Part shown: positions 16,801 to 22,831 of the stretch, one piece after another | How positions within the stretch are numbered: position 1 is the stretch's first letter | Layout: the number at the start of each line of letters is the position of its first letter | Assembly (NCBI GenBank): GCA_031287135.1 | Contig: JAITTK010000034.1 | Coordinates: 1 to 27,726, forward strand | Length of the DNA stretch: 27,726 nucleotides | Direction of reading: 5' to 3' | DNA from: Candidatus Methanoplasma reticulitermitis | GTDB lineage: Archaea > Thermoplasmatota > Thermoplasmata > Methanomassiliicoccales > Methanomethylophilaceae | Program-made: the position numbers and the translations under genes | The notes under the pieces: model-generated | The model's database searches: none | Told to the model about the DNA's origin: nothing | The model's input: only the letters and a program-made list of their open reading frames with translations

Positions 16801-17220
16801 AATTCCGCTTACACCACTCTGGAGAGCATGACCGATAAAATGGAGGCCCAGCTGTATCTCGGAAAGAAGATACGTGCGGTGGACGAAAGGGATGTTGCCA
16901 CGAAAGTCATCAAAAAACACTTCCTTCCCGATATGGCCGGCAATCTGAGGAGTTTCAGCACACAGACTGTCAGATGCACCAAATGCGGAGATAAGTACAG
17001 GAGGGTTCCTCTTGCGGGTGTCTGCAGGTGCGGGAACCAGCTTACGCTCACGGTTCATGAGGCCAGCGTGAAGAAGTACCTTGAAGTCTCAAAGATGATC
17101 AGCGACAAGTACGAACTTGATGATTATACCAAGGAAAGAATAATGATACTTGAGATGAGCATGAACTCCGTGTTCAACAACGACAAAGTCAAAAAATGCA
17201 AACTGTCCGATTTCTATTGA
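13849..17220 (+). CDS. polC: DNA polymerase D (Pol II) large subunit DP2
   Basis: A 1123-residue catalytic subunit of the heterodimeric archaeal replicative polymerase D; the proofreading subunit DP1 is not in this window. Visible features: the N-terminal DP2 region with GPIRAAGGTGQAMSVLIADM (about 147-166), a zinc ribbon with C647, C650, C659 and C662, the catalytic acidic cluster NCDGDED with D876, D878 and D880 in the double-psi beta-barrel polymerase core, and a C-terminal zinc site with C1043, C1046, C1059 and C1061. It is somewhat shorter than the roughly 1260-residue Pyrococcus protein, and the reading frame is continuous through the catalytic region where inteins often insert, so it is intein-free. 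The start has AAGGGG 8 nt upstream. It converges on rpoD across a 25-bp hairpin. Confidence 0.97.
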   Translation: MGDIAASDAMKEYFRSLSEKNDECYKIAEAARKQGKDPEEYVEIPQAEDLASRVEKLLKDYSVEGVANDIRRLTKEHENREIVALMIAKEIANRPAESIEKAVDRAVRVGLAVLTEGILVAPLEGIADTKLKTNSDGSSYIDLIFAGPIRAAGGTGQAMSVLIADMVRQALGIGKYIPTKEEIARFDEEIPLYKQCQHLQFSPTPQEIELIVKNCPICIDGEGTETMEISGYRDLPRIETNRVRGGACLVIAEGMCQKASKLKKHVDKLGIQGWDFIGEYIEAHKMPEETGNKQKSVQPSTTYLKDLVAGRPIFGHPSAVGGFRLRYGRARTTGLAALAFSPASMYAMDEFMALGTQVKTERPGKACVVTPCDILDGPFVLLNNGDLVQCQTKEDVLAVQKDIAEIVDNGEILVPFGEFCENNQALVPCGYPIEWHREEILSKGDLPDDWENPAYERAKEMCSQLGVPLHPRYNLFWYDVSIDRLAELRSYILSEGRFERNLIIPKNPLNKRTLEDLCVTHRVSGNEVVVDELYSMPLIDGLGLGIADGRIVSVRELEGNDTLSAVSKAAGFEIRAKARTRIGTRMARPEKAKEREMSPKVHTLFPVGRDGQYGRDIDSAIKASKSKMPLSQSAEPVLNIEIGKRMCSRCGTQTYRVWCRSCHAHTIASNTKNTYGNTGPSTMNINLSKEYQDAVLYLDEKTPDELKCVEGLISRTKTPETLEKGILRSKNGVSVFKDGTIRYDMTDVPLTHFRPREIGLSVEKARELGYTYDWDNQPLTSDEQICELRVQDIIPSKDCGDFLVKIAKFLDDELEKFYNLEKYYGVENRTDLIGHLTFGLAPHTSGCILCRIIGYSDIRGCYGHPFFHAAKRRNCDGDEDCIILALDGLLNFSRLFLPDRRGGLMDAPLVLTTRLDPNEIDKEAHNIDCLRKYPLEFYKAAMDMCDPKEIEKKMDLISGRVGTPKQYEGLGFTHDTRDISEGPKNSAYTTLESMTDKMEAQLYLGKKIRAVDERDVATKVIKKHFLPDMAGNLRSFSTQTVRCTKCGDKYRRVPLAGVCRCGNQLTLTVHEASVKKYLEVSKMISDKYELDDYTKERIMILEMSMNSVFNNDKVKKCKLSDFY

Positions 17221-17245
17221 AAAAGGGCTTGCGCCCTGTTTGTAT
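17221..17245. terminator. Bidirectional terminator hairpin between polC and rpoD
   Basis: AGGGC (17225-17229), loop TTGC, GCCCT (17234-17238), preceded by AAAA and followed by GTTTG. It fills almost the whole gap between the convergent genes. Confidence 0.6.
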
Positions 17246-18082
17246 TCAGAGTTTCTCTTCCCCGATATGCGCGAACACGTCCTCTGACTGTACGGAGAGT
17301 ATCTCTGTCGCTTTGTCCAGAACCTGCTTCGCCGTCAAAGAGCCGTCGGTTTCGTACTTGAAAAAGAACTTGGTGTCATCCGCATCGATTTTCACAGCCC
17401 CTTTGGAAACGACCTCGCACTGCCTGCACATGCCGCAGTTCAAGACATCTACCACCCTGAGTTTTCCGTTCTTTATCTCAAAGACGTTTCTGGGACATAC
17501 CTTTATGGAATCCAGGGGATCCTGGTCTCCTGCCCTGCTTTCGTCTATGTGTACTTCAGGAACGTATTTGTATCCGACTCCGAATGCAGCCTGCCATTTC
17601 ACATGCTTCTTGGCTGTCCCCATCACCGCCGTCGCATAGATCAGCACAGCCTGTCCGTCCGTGAGTTCCACAATGGGTATGAACTGGTCTTTGACCGCGA
17701 GGTCGGGGTTCCCCAAAGGCATCATGTCACCTGAAAGGACCGTGCACGGTCCAATCTTATTGAGGCTGTACATGATGGTGCAATTCGGGCATCCCTCGCC
17801 TCCGCATGGACAATTTTCCTGGAACGAGAACAGACCGTAGTCTGTCGGTACGGGTACCATCCCGAGCCTGTGTGCCACGATCTCATCGAAGAGTGGGGTT
17901 ACACTCTCATACTCCTTGTCGTCGACCATTATCGGTCCGAGATGGAACTCGACTTTGTCGATCGCCATCTTGGGGATGTGGGTGAGCATAGTCCTTCTGA
18001 GCGCATTCGCCATGGCAGGAGATGAATTCTTCAGTATGAAACTGCCTTTCATATCCTCCATTTCGCATATCTCTATCTCCAT
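17246..18082 (-). CDS. rpoD: DNA-directed RNA polymerase subunit D
   Basis: A 278-residue archaeal RNA polymerase assembly subunit, homologous to bacterial alpha and eukaryotic Rpb3, that pairs with subunit L. The dimerisation region is visible at the start (SPAMANALRRTMLTHIPKMAID, residues 21-42). Two cysteine groups are present: CPCGGEGCPNC (C91, C93, C98, C101), which could bind a metal, and C196-P with CGMCRQC (C216, C219, C222), which fits the ferredoxin-like domain of many archaeal D subunits carrying one [4Fe-4S] cluster. It is the last gene of the S13-S4-S11-D cluster, beginning 12 nt after the S11 stop with a GGGGG stretch upstream, and it ends at the terminator shared with polC. Confidence 0.96.
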   Translation of the reverse strand: MEIEICEMEDMKGSFILKNSSPAMANALRRTMLTHIPKMAIDKVEFHLGPIMVDDKEYESVTPLFDEIVAHRLGMVPVPTDYGLFSFQENCPCGGEGCPNCTIMYSLNKIGPCTVLSGDMMPLGNPDLAVKDQFIPIVELTDGQAVLIYATAVMGTAKKHVKWQAAFGVGYKYVPEVHIDESRAGDQDPLDSIKVCPRNVFEIKNGKLRVVDVLNCGMCRQCEVVSKGAVKIDADDTKFFFKYETDGSLTAKQVLDKATEILSVQSEDVFAHIGEEKL

Positions 18083-18094
18083 AGGAGTGCCCCC

Positions 18095-18484
18095 TTAGAC
18101 CCTGCGCCCTCTGCGACCGCCCTTCTTCTTGGTACCATCGTGTGGGATTGGTGTAACGTCCTCAATGCGTCCGATCTTGAGTCCGGCCCTTGCGAGGGCA
18201 CGGATAGCCGCCTGTGCCCCGGGACCCGGGGAGGTTGATTTATTTCCGCCGGGAGCACGTACCTTTACGTGTATCCCGACTATGTCCTTCTCTTTCGCAA
18301 CCTCCGCGATCTTCTCAGCAGCCTTCTGGGCTGCGTACGGCGAAGACTCGTCCTTCGCCTGTTTTACGACCATTCCGCCGGTGACCTTTCCGATGGTCTC
18401 GGCACCGGTGATGTCCGTAAGAGTAATCATGACGTTGTTGTAGCTCGCATATATGTTTGCTATTCCCCATTTGGCTGTCATCAT
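18095..18484 (-). CDS. rps11: 30S ribosomal protein S11 (uS11)
   Basis: A 129-residue small-subunit protein of the platform. The C-terminal signature RALARAGLKIGRIEDVTPIP (95-114) followed by HDGTKKKGGRRGRRV is diagnostic of archaeal/eukaryotic uS11. The gene starts at an ATGATG whose first ATG overlaps the S4 stop (ATGA), so translation is coupled to S4; the second ATG is an equally good start. It sits in the usual archaeal order between S4 and rpoD. Confidence 0.97.
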   Translation of the reverse strand: MMTAKWGIANIYASYNNVMITLTDITGAETIGKVTGGMVVKQAKDESSPYAAQKAAEKIAEVAKEKDIVGIHVKVRAPGGNKSTSPGPGAQAAIRALARAGLKIGRIEDVTPIPHDGTKKKGGRRGRRV

Positions 18485-19131
18485 ACCTCACCGTCCTCAA
18501 GTGTTATACCCGCCTCTTCCGCATCGGCCTTTGCCTTTGCTGCCGCTTCCGCCGCAGCCTTCGCCGCCGCCGCTTCCTTGATGGAAGCATTAGCGGCTGC
18601 CTGCTCTGCGGATACCCTCATCGGGTGCATCTCATCGGTGAACGGAGAGACATCGCAGTATACAACGGATGCCTCCTCTTCCCTGGTCACGATATATCCG
18701 GGAACGGTCACTCTGTGACCGTTTATGTGTATGTGGCCGTGTGTTATCATCTGTCTGGCCTGTTTTATGGTCGTTGACAGACCTTTCGCGAAAACGACCG
18801 TCTGAAGTCTCCTCGACAGGATATCGTTCCCCGAAAGGAGCAGGACATCGTTCAGAGTTGAGCCGGTGACCGGCAGCAACCCCATGCGGGAACATTTCCT
18901 TATGAGTGCATCGGCCTCGATCTTGGCCTGTGCATCGCCTCCTCTGAGACGGGCCTGCAGTTCTCTGGACTGTTTCCTGAAGTTCCTGAGGACTGTCTCC
19001 GCTTTCCATACCTCGGTCTTGTTCTTCAGGCCGAACTCGCGGACAACCTCTACCTCTCTCTTTATCCTCTCTCCCTGCCAAGGGTGAGAAGGTGTGTCAT
19101 AGGACCTGCGTGAAAATTTTGGATCTCCCAT
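18481..19131 (-). CDS. rps4: 30S ribosomal protein S4 (uS4) with alanine-rich tail
   Basis: A 216-residue primary 16S rRNA-binding protein. The archaeal N-terminus (MGDPKFSRRSYDTPSHPWQGER) and the S4 RNA-binding domain at about 106-165 (RRLQTVVFAKGLSTTIKQAR, HGHIHINGHRV) are clear. Residues about 174-206 form a low-complexity, lysine- and glutamate-containing alanine-rich helix absent from the minimal family, followed by an acidic end. The gene begins 10 nt after the S13 stop and overlaps S11. Bacterial S4 often represses its own operon; whether that occurs here is unknown, but the mRNA leader is structured. Confidence 0.96.
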   Translation of the reverse strand: MGDPKFSRRSYDTPSHPWQGERIKREVEVVREFGLKNKTEVWKAETVLRNFRKQSRELQARLRGGDAQAKIEADALIRKCSRMGLLPVTGSTLNDVLLLSGNDILSRRLQTVVFAKGLSTTIKQARQMITHGHIHINGHRVTVPGYIVTREEEASVVYCDVSPFTDEMHPMRVSAEQAAANASIKEAAAAKAAAEAAAKAKADAEEAGITLEDGEV

Positions 19132-19141
19132 TCATACCACC

Positions 19142-19621
19142 TCAGGATGATTTCCTCTGGACGCCGATGGTCAGTCCCTTCCTTCCGTTGGAACGGGTCC
19201 TCTGGCCTCTGACCTTATGATGGGTCTCGTGTCTTATCCCGCGGTAACAGCGGATCATCTTCATTCTGTTGACATCGTCCTTCTGGATCATATCCAGGTC
19301 ATTACCTATCAGGTGCATGTCCGCTCCGGTCTCATAGTCCATCTGCCTGTTGACAGCCCAGTGGGGGGCATACTCGACATATGTTGTGACGAACTTCTCG
19401 AGTTCCTTGACTTTATCATCCGAGAGCGTTCCGATTTTCGTCGTCGGGTCCACGTCAGCCTTCTTGGCTATGATCTGTGATGCCCTCTTGCCTACGCCTT
19501 TTATGCTCTGAAGCCCGATTACCGTCCTCTTCTTCCCATCGATATCGCTGTTCGCGATACGGACTATGAAGTTGAAGTTCTCATCTTCGGTCTCCGGCGC
19601 ATCCTTCTTTGGTTTCGCCAT
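19142..19621 (-). CDS. rps13: 30S ribosomal protein S13 (uS13)
   Basis: A 159-residue protein of the small-subunit head that contacts the P-site tRNA and 50S bridges. It has a charged N-terminal extension (1-15), the helix-two-turn-helix region (SIKGVGKRASQIIAKKA, 39-55), and the C-terminal signature YRGIRHETHHKVRGQRTRSN (126-145). It opens the S13-S4-S11-RpoD cluster. The start is supported by GGAGG 9 nt upstream, unlike the many leaderless genes around it; the leader of about 90 nt carries three potential hairpins. Confidence 0.97.
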   Translation of the reverse strand: MAKPKKDAPETEDENFNFIVRIANSDIDGKKRTVIGLQSIKGVGKRASQIIAKKADVDPTTKIGTLSDDKVKELEKFVTTYVEYAPHWAVNRQMDYETGADMHLIGNDLDMIQKDDVNRMKMIRCYRGIRHETHHKVRGQRTRSNGRKGLTIGVQRKSS

Positions 19622-19715
19622 TTTTCATTCCTCCGTAAATGTTCCCCGCGGGGAAGTATCCAAGCGCATGTCCGTCAGGACGCGCTCTCAGTGTTCGTCG
19701 TGGACGGGTCCTGAG
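19622..19715 (-). promoter_or_regulatory. Structured mRNA leader of the S13-S4-S11-RpoD operon
   Basis: With transcription starting about 25 nt after the TATA box, the RNA would begin near 19710-19715. Three helices can form in order: CTCAG (19711-19715) with CTGAG (19687-19691); AGCGC-GTCC, loop TGAC, GGAC-AT-GCGCT (19663-19686), nine base pairs with a 2-nt bulge; and the palindrome TTCCCCGCGGGGAA (19642-19655), able to fold as a 5-bp stem. The last lies only 7 nt before the GGAGG ribosome-binding site, so it could control S13 translation. Protein-mediated autoregulation is a hypothesis. Confidence 0.5.
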
Positions 19716-19730
19716 TTTACGTTATGGCGG

Positions 19731-19740
19731 GGATTATATG
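19731..19740 (-). promoter_or_regulatory. TATA box, S13 operon
   Basis: The minus strand reads CATATAATCC. It lies about 110 nt before the S13 start and about 25 nt before the first predicted helix of the leader. Confidence 0.55.
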
Positions 19741-19763
19741 TCCCTTATTAAAGGTTCCTGTTC

Positions 19764-20159
19764 TCACAGAGAAAACAGAGCGACATTCCTGCCGAGGAAC
19801 CCCGCACCCAGACATACTATGGCATTCAGCAGGAAAACCAGGAACGAATGCCATGCCATGCCGGCCGTTGAAAGCTGTACCATCTCGATGGACACGGACG
19901 ACATGGTTGTAAAAGCACCGAACACCCCTATGAAAAGGAACACCCTGGTTGCCTCTCCCATATCGGCGAACCTGAAAAATATGAAACATATCAAGAAACA
20001 TCCGATGAAATTCGCCGCGAACGTTCCCCAGTTGATATCCCCGACCGGAGACATAATCTGGAGTATCCCGTATCTCAGGACTGCTCCGATCGCCCCGCCC
20101 ATGGCCACCATTGCGAAACCGAACAACTGGTCACCGCCCATGGGAGGTTGATGGTGCAT
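19764..20159 (-). CDS. crcB: CrcB/Fluc fluoride ion channel
   Basis: A 131-residue membrane protein with four hydrophobic segments, the size of Fluc fluoride channels, which work as antiparallel dimers to let toxic fluoride leave the cell. Family motifs: GGAIGAVLRYG (21-31), TFAANFIGC (46-54, with the pore asparagine), and GVFGAFTTMSS (78-88), matching the GxxGGxTTFS break region that binds the central Na+. The C-terminus carries the fourth helix (FLVFLLNAIVCLGAGFLG). Only one copy is seen here, so it should homodimerise. I looked upstream for a fluoride riboswitch and saw no convincing match. The ATG at 20159 is used; ATGs at residues 7 and 17 are alternatives. Confidence 0.93.
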   Translation of the reverse strand: MHHQPPMGGDQLFGFAMVAMGGAIGAVLRYGILQIMSPVGDINWGTFAANFIGCFLICFIFFRFADMGEATRVFLFIGVFGAFTTMSSVSIEMVQLSTAGMAWHSFLVFLLNAIVCLGAGFLGRNVALFSL

Positions 20160-20403
20160 TAGTAAAAATCATTTTCGGGATATCTGGTCTGGTATCTTCC
20201 TTACAGTCGCCCGGACATTGCCGGCGATTATCCGGAATGGTAGGGACGCGAGCACGGAAACAATGTTTCAAGCTTTGGAAAAGCACCGATATGGAAAGCG
20301 GCTTGTTGACAGAGGACGCATACGACCGTTAATGTCGAATGGTGCCGTTTTTAGGTTTGCGGGTAAACTCCCGATGAGATACGTGACATATATGATGATG
20401 AAG
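20160..20403. other. Non-coding gap between crcB and tRNA-Leu
   Basis: About 244 bp. Short open frames here run into the tRNA and show no protein-like features. Only weak local symmetries are visible (for example CGGG...CCCG near 20357-20374). I see no clear riboswitch, terminator or C/D-box RNA; a lone ATGATGA near 20394 lacks a partner D box. Confidence 0.5.
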
Positions 20404-20488
20404 TGCCGACGACCGGATTCGAACCGGTGAACTCCTACGAGAATGGATCTTGAGTCCATCGCCTTTGACCAGGCTTGGCAACATCGGC
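20404..20488 (-). tRNA. tRNA-Leu (anticodon CAA)
   Basis: An 85-nt class II tRNA. The acceptor stem GCCGATG pairs with CGTCGGC (one U-G), discriminator A; D arm GCC/GGC with AAGCCTGGTCAAA; anticodon stem ATGGA/TCCAT around loop CTCAAGA, giving CAA, which reads UUG; a long variable arm with CTC-GTAG-GAG typical of leucine tRNAs; T arm ACCGG-TTCGAAT-CCGGT. CCA is not encoded and there is no intron. Confidence 0.97.
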
Positions 20489-20512
20489 TTTGTTGGGGTC
20501 ACGTAGCGTCAG

Positions 20513-20523
20513 ATAATAGATAA
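20513..20523 (-). promoter_or_regulatory. TATA box, tRNA-Leu
   Basis: The minus strand reads TTTATCTATTA, centred about 30 nt before the tRNA 5' end. It begins only 5 bp after the methionine aminopeptidase stop codon. Confidence 0.5.
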
Positions 20524-20527
20524 ACCT

Positions 20528-21418
20528 TTATGGAAGGGTTGTCACCTCGGCTCTTTCTCCGATGATGTAGAAGGTATGCTCGTGCTGGGATACCATCCCC
20601 CTCTTCGCTTCGACCATCTGCGCATATCCCGAGAGCACCCCGTGCCTCAGCAGAGTCTTGACGTGTTTCTCGGCATCCGGGATATCACAGCTCCTGGCAC
20701 AGAAAGGGAATGATTTGAATTCTCCTCTTACATACTCGAAGAACTCCTGCGCCTTGGGGTCTGCGAGCTTCTTTTCCCTGATTATCCTCACTATGTTGCC
20801 AGGCGGACCGTTTATCACCATACCTTCGCCGTTAGTGGCGAACGGTTCGATCGCCACGATCATCCCGGGAAGGAGTCGGTCCGTGTTGCCATCGTCGTAG
20901 TTCGGTATGGAAACCCCGGCATGCAGGTTGTACGGCTTTATCTGATGCCCGCACAGGTTCTGTATCGGTTTGAAGCCGTCCAGATGCATGCTCATCTCGA
21001 CTGCTCTCCCGATCTCGCATATCGGTGTGCCGGATCCTATGAATTCCGCGACCGTGTCCCTCGCGCGTTTAGATGCTTCTATCAGGTCCCTGTATCTTTT
21101 GGTGCCGACTTCGACGGTGCCGGCGGTGTCGCCCACGTGTCCGTCGATCTCGGCACCGCAATCGATCTTGACGACATCCCCCTTTTCGAAGACCTTCCGG
21201 TCATCGACACAGGGGGTATAGTGGGCCGCGACCTCGTTTATGCTTATGTTACACGGGAATGCCAGACCGCAACCTTTCGATCTTATGTACCCTTCCACTT
21301 CCTGCGCGACATCGTGGAGTTTCCCGCCTTCTTTCACCATGTCCATGCCGATGGCCCTTGCCACCGCAGCAATCTCTCCCGCTTTTCTCAGTTTGGAATG
21401 GTCCTCATCGTTAAGCAT
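20528..21418 (-). CDS. map: Methionine aminopeptidase, type II
   Basis: A 296-residue metalloenzyme that removes the initiator methionine from new proteins in the cytoplasm. The pita-bread fold ligands are visible: D86 (KIDCGAEIDGHVGD), D97, H158 (CGHQI), E191 (AIEPFATNGEG) and E280 (QHEHTFYI), with H66 in AAHYTP as the likely substrate-contacting histidine. The roughly 65-residue insertion around 195-270 identifies type II (archaeal/eukaryotic). The start overlaps the end of the Sua5/YrdC gene by 8 nt, so it is co-translated as the last gene of the three-gene operon. Confidence 0.96.
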   Translation of the reverse strand: MLNDEDHSKLRKAGEIAAVARAIGMDMVKEGGKLHDVAQEVEGYIRSKGCGLAFPCNISINEVAAHYTPCVDDRKVFEKGDVVKIDCGAEIDGHVGDTAGTVEVGTKRYRDLIEASKRARDTVAEFIGSGTPICEIGRAVEMSMHLDGFKPIQNLCGHQIKPYNLHAGVSIPNYDDGNTDRLLPGMIVAIEPFATNGEGMVINGPPGNIVRIIREKKLADPKAQEFFEYVRGEFKSFPFCARSCDIPDAEKHVKTLLRHGVLSGYAQMVEAKRGMVSQHEHTFYIIGERAEVTTLP

Positions 21419-22043
21419 TGATTATCTCCTCGATGTCCTTGACCGATATTGCTCCCTGCCTCACTATCTCCACCTCGCCGTTCATTATCCACACTATCGT
21501 GGACGGCTTCTTCAGTTTGCTGGGTCCCGAATCGACATACAGGCTGACCGTTTGACCGAGGTCTCTGACCGCTGAGTCTATGTCCGTCGCATCCGGATGC
21601 GAATGCAGATTGGCGGATGTCGCTATTATCGGTCCCGATCTCTTCACGATCTCCATCGCGACCGGATGATCCGGCATCCTTATCCCGACCTTCTTCGACA
21701 TCGCCGTCACCATGTCCGGTATCTCGGGCTTCTTTTCGATTATTATCGTCAGCGGACCGGGGAGGAACGCTTTGATCAGCTTATCCGCATTCTCATCCAG
21801 AACGGCTATGCTCTCCATCATGTTCTTATCGCTGACGGCCACGGAAAGGGCCATATCGAACGGCCTGTTCTTCGCCATATAGAGATTCTTCACGGCGACC
21901 TCGTTGAACACATCCGCACCTATGCCGTACACGGTCTCCGTCGGATAAACTACGAGGTTTCCCGCAGCTATCTCCTCTGCGGCCTCGGCGGCGGCCTCTT
22001 CACATATTCTGTCAAAACCATTCGTACAATCACACTTTACCAT
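21411..22043 (-). CDS. Sua5/YciO/YrdC family L-threonylcarbamoyladenylate synthase
   Basis: A 210-residue YrdC-fold enzyme that makes threonylcarbamoyl-AMP from threonine, bicarbonate and ATP, the precursor of the t6A modification at position 37 of ANN-decoding tRNAs. Motifs: PTETVYGIGAD (34-44), AKNRPFD (57-63), the RMPDHP region (122-127), SAN (143-145) and KPSTIV (179-184). It lacks the C-terminal Sua5 domain, as in YrdC-type enzymes. The ATG at 22041-22043 is preferred: it lies 2 nt after the hydrolase stop; a TTG at 22049 would add two residues. Downstream it overlaps map by 8 nt. Confidence 0.94.
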   Translation of the reverse strand: MVKCDCTNGFDRICEEAAAEAAEEIAAGNLVVYPTETVYGIGADVFNEVAVKNLYMAKNRPFDMALSVAVSDKNMMESIAVLDENADKLIKAFLPGPLTIIIEKKPEIPDMVTAMSKKVGIRMPDHPVAMEIVKRSGPIIATSANLHSHPDATDIDSAVRDLGQTVSLYVDSGPSKLKKPSTIVWIMNGEVEIVRQGAISVKDIEEIINA

Positions 22044-22045
22044 TT

Positions 22046-22693
22046 TCAATCAAAAACACCTCCCATCATCAAAAGACCGCTCCTCACGGCTCTGTTCCCG
22101 TCGGACGATATCTCCGAATGCCCAGGATACAGCATCTTCACGTCGATTTTGCTGAGTTTCTTCAAAGATTCGGTCAGTTCTCGCGCCGAACCTGTCGGGA
22201 AATCGGTTCTTCCCACACCGTAACTGAACACCGTATCACCGGAGAAGAGCGAGTGGGTGACCTCATCATACAGACATATGCCGCCGCAAGTATGTCCGGG
22301 AGTGTTCACTACACGCAACCTGTGCTCTTCCAGATCCACGATGTCCCCGTCCATCAATTCGGTCACATCGGCAGGTTCGTAATCTCTGCCGAACAGGTCC
22401 GACAGGATGTAGCGGGGATCCCCGTTCATTATGTACGGGGCATCGCCCGCTCCCGCGAACGCCTCGGAATCGAATTCCCTCAGCATCCCGTTCAGACCTC
22501 CGATGTGATCGAAATGGAAATGCGTGAGGATTATCATATCCAGGCCCCTCTCTCCCAGGACGTTTTTTATCTCGGCTATGTTCTCAGAGTTCTCCGTACC
22601 TGTCCCCGTGTCAATGAGGGCCGTTCTGTTGCCGATTATCAGATATATGTTAGAATCGGAAGATGAACCGGCATTGATTCGGCGGACGACCAT
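22046..22693 (-). CDS. Metallo-beta-lactamase fold hydrolase (glyoxalase II-like)
   Basis: A 215-residue soluble hydrolase with the complete di-metal site: THFHFDH (H58, H60, D62, H63), H134 in TPGHTCGG, D153 in FSGDTVF and H192 in YPGHSE. GRTDFPTG (161-168) is the substrate-loop motif seen in glyoxalase II-like and sulfur-dioxygenase-like members. The substrate cannot be told from sequence; a thioester or metabolite-repair role is likely. It opens the hydrolase-Sua5-map operon; a TATA box (TTAAATATCC) centred about 23 nt before the ATG suggests a leaderless transcript. Confidence 0.92.
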   Translation of the reverse strand: MVVRRINAGSSSDSNIYLIIGNRTALIDTGTGTENSENIAEIKNVLGERGLDMIILTHFHFDHIGGLNGMLREFDSEAFAGAGDAPYIMNGDPRYILSDLFGRDYEPADVTELMDGDIVDLEEHRLRVVNTPGHTCGGICLYDEVTHSLFSGDTVFSYGVGRTDFPTGSARELTESLKKLSKIDVKMLYPGHSEISSDGNRAVRSGLLMMGGVFD

Positions 22694-22710
22694 GAAAAAC
22701 GGATTTAATA

Positions 22711-22721
22711 AGGATATTTAA
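22711..22721 (-). promoter_or_regulatory. TATA box, hydrolase-Sua5-map operon
   Basis: The minus strand reads TTAAATATCC, centred about 23 nt before the ATG at 22693. Confidence 0.6.
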
Positions 22722-22768
22722 CATTGTGTATGGAACCATCTATAAAAAAGCCGGGCTGTGGTGCGATT

Positions 22769-22809
22769 CCAAAATATAAAGTAAGCGGCGGGGCGAAAGC
22801 CCCGTCCGC
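22769..22809 (-). terminator. Strong hairpin terminator after the giant surface protein
   Basis: GCGG-CGGGGC (22785-22794), a 4-nt loop and GCCCCG-T-CCGC (22799-22809) form a ten-pair GC-rich stem with one bulged base. Read on the minus strand it is followed by TTACTTTATATTTTGG, a T-rich tract, as expected for termination downstream of the surface-protein gene. Confidence 0.65.
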
Positions 22810-22831
22810 GGTTAATATGTTTCTAAGACGA

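Noticed and set aside
20160..20330. Possible fluoride riboswitch before crcB
   Set aside because: I could not match the conserved crcB-motif core or pseudoknot; only weak symmetries are present.
20268..20459. Open frames crossing the tRNA-Leu gene on both strands
   Set aside because: They read through a well-formed tRNA and have no protein features.
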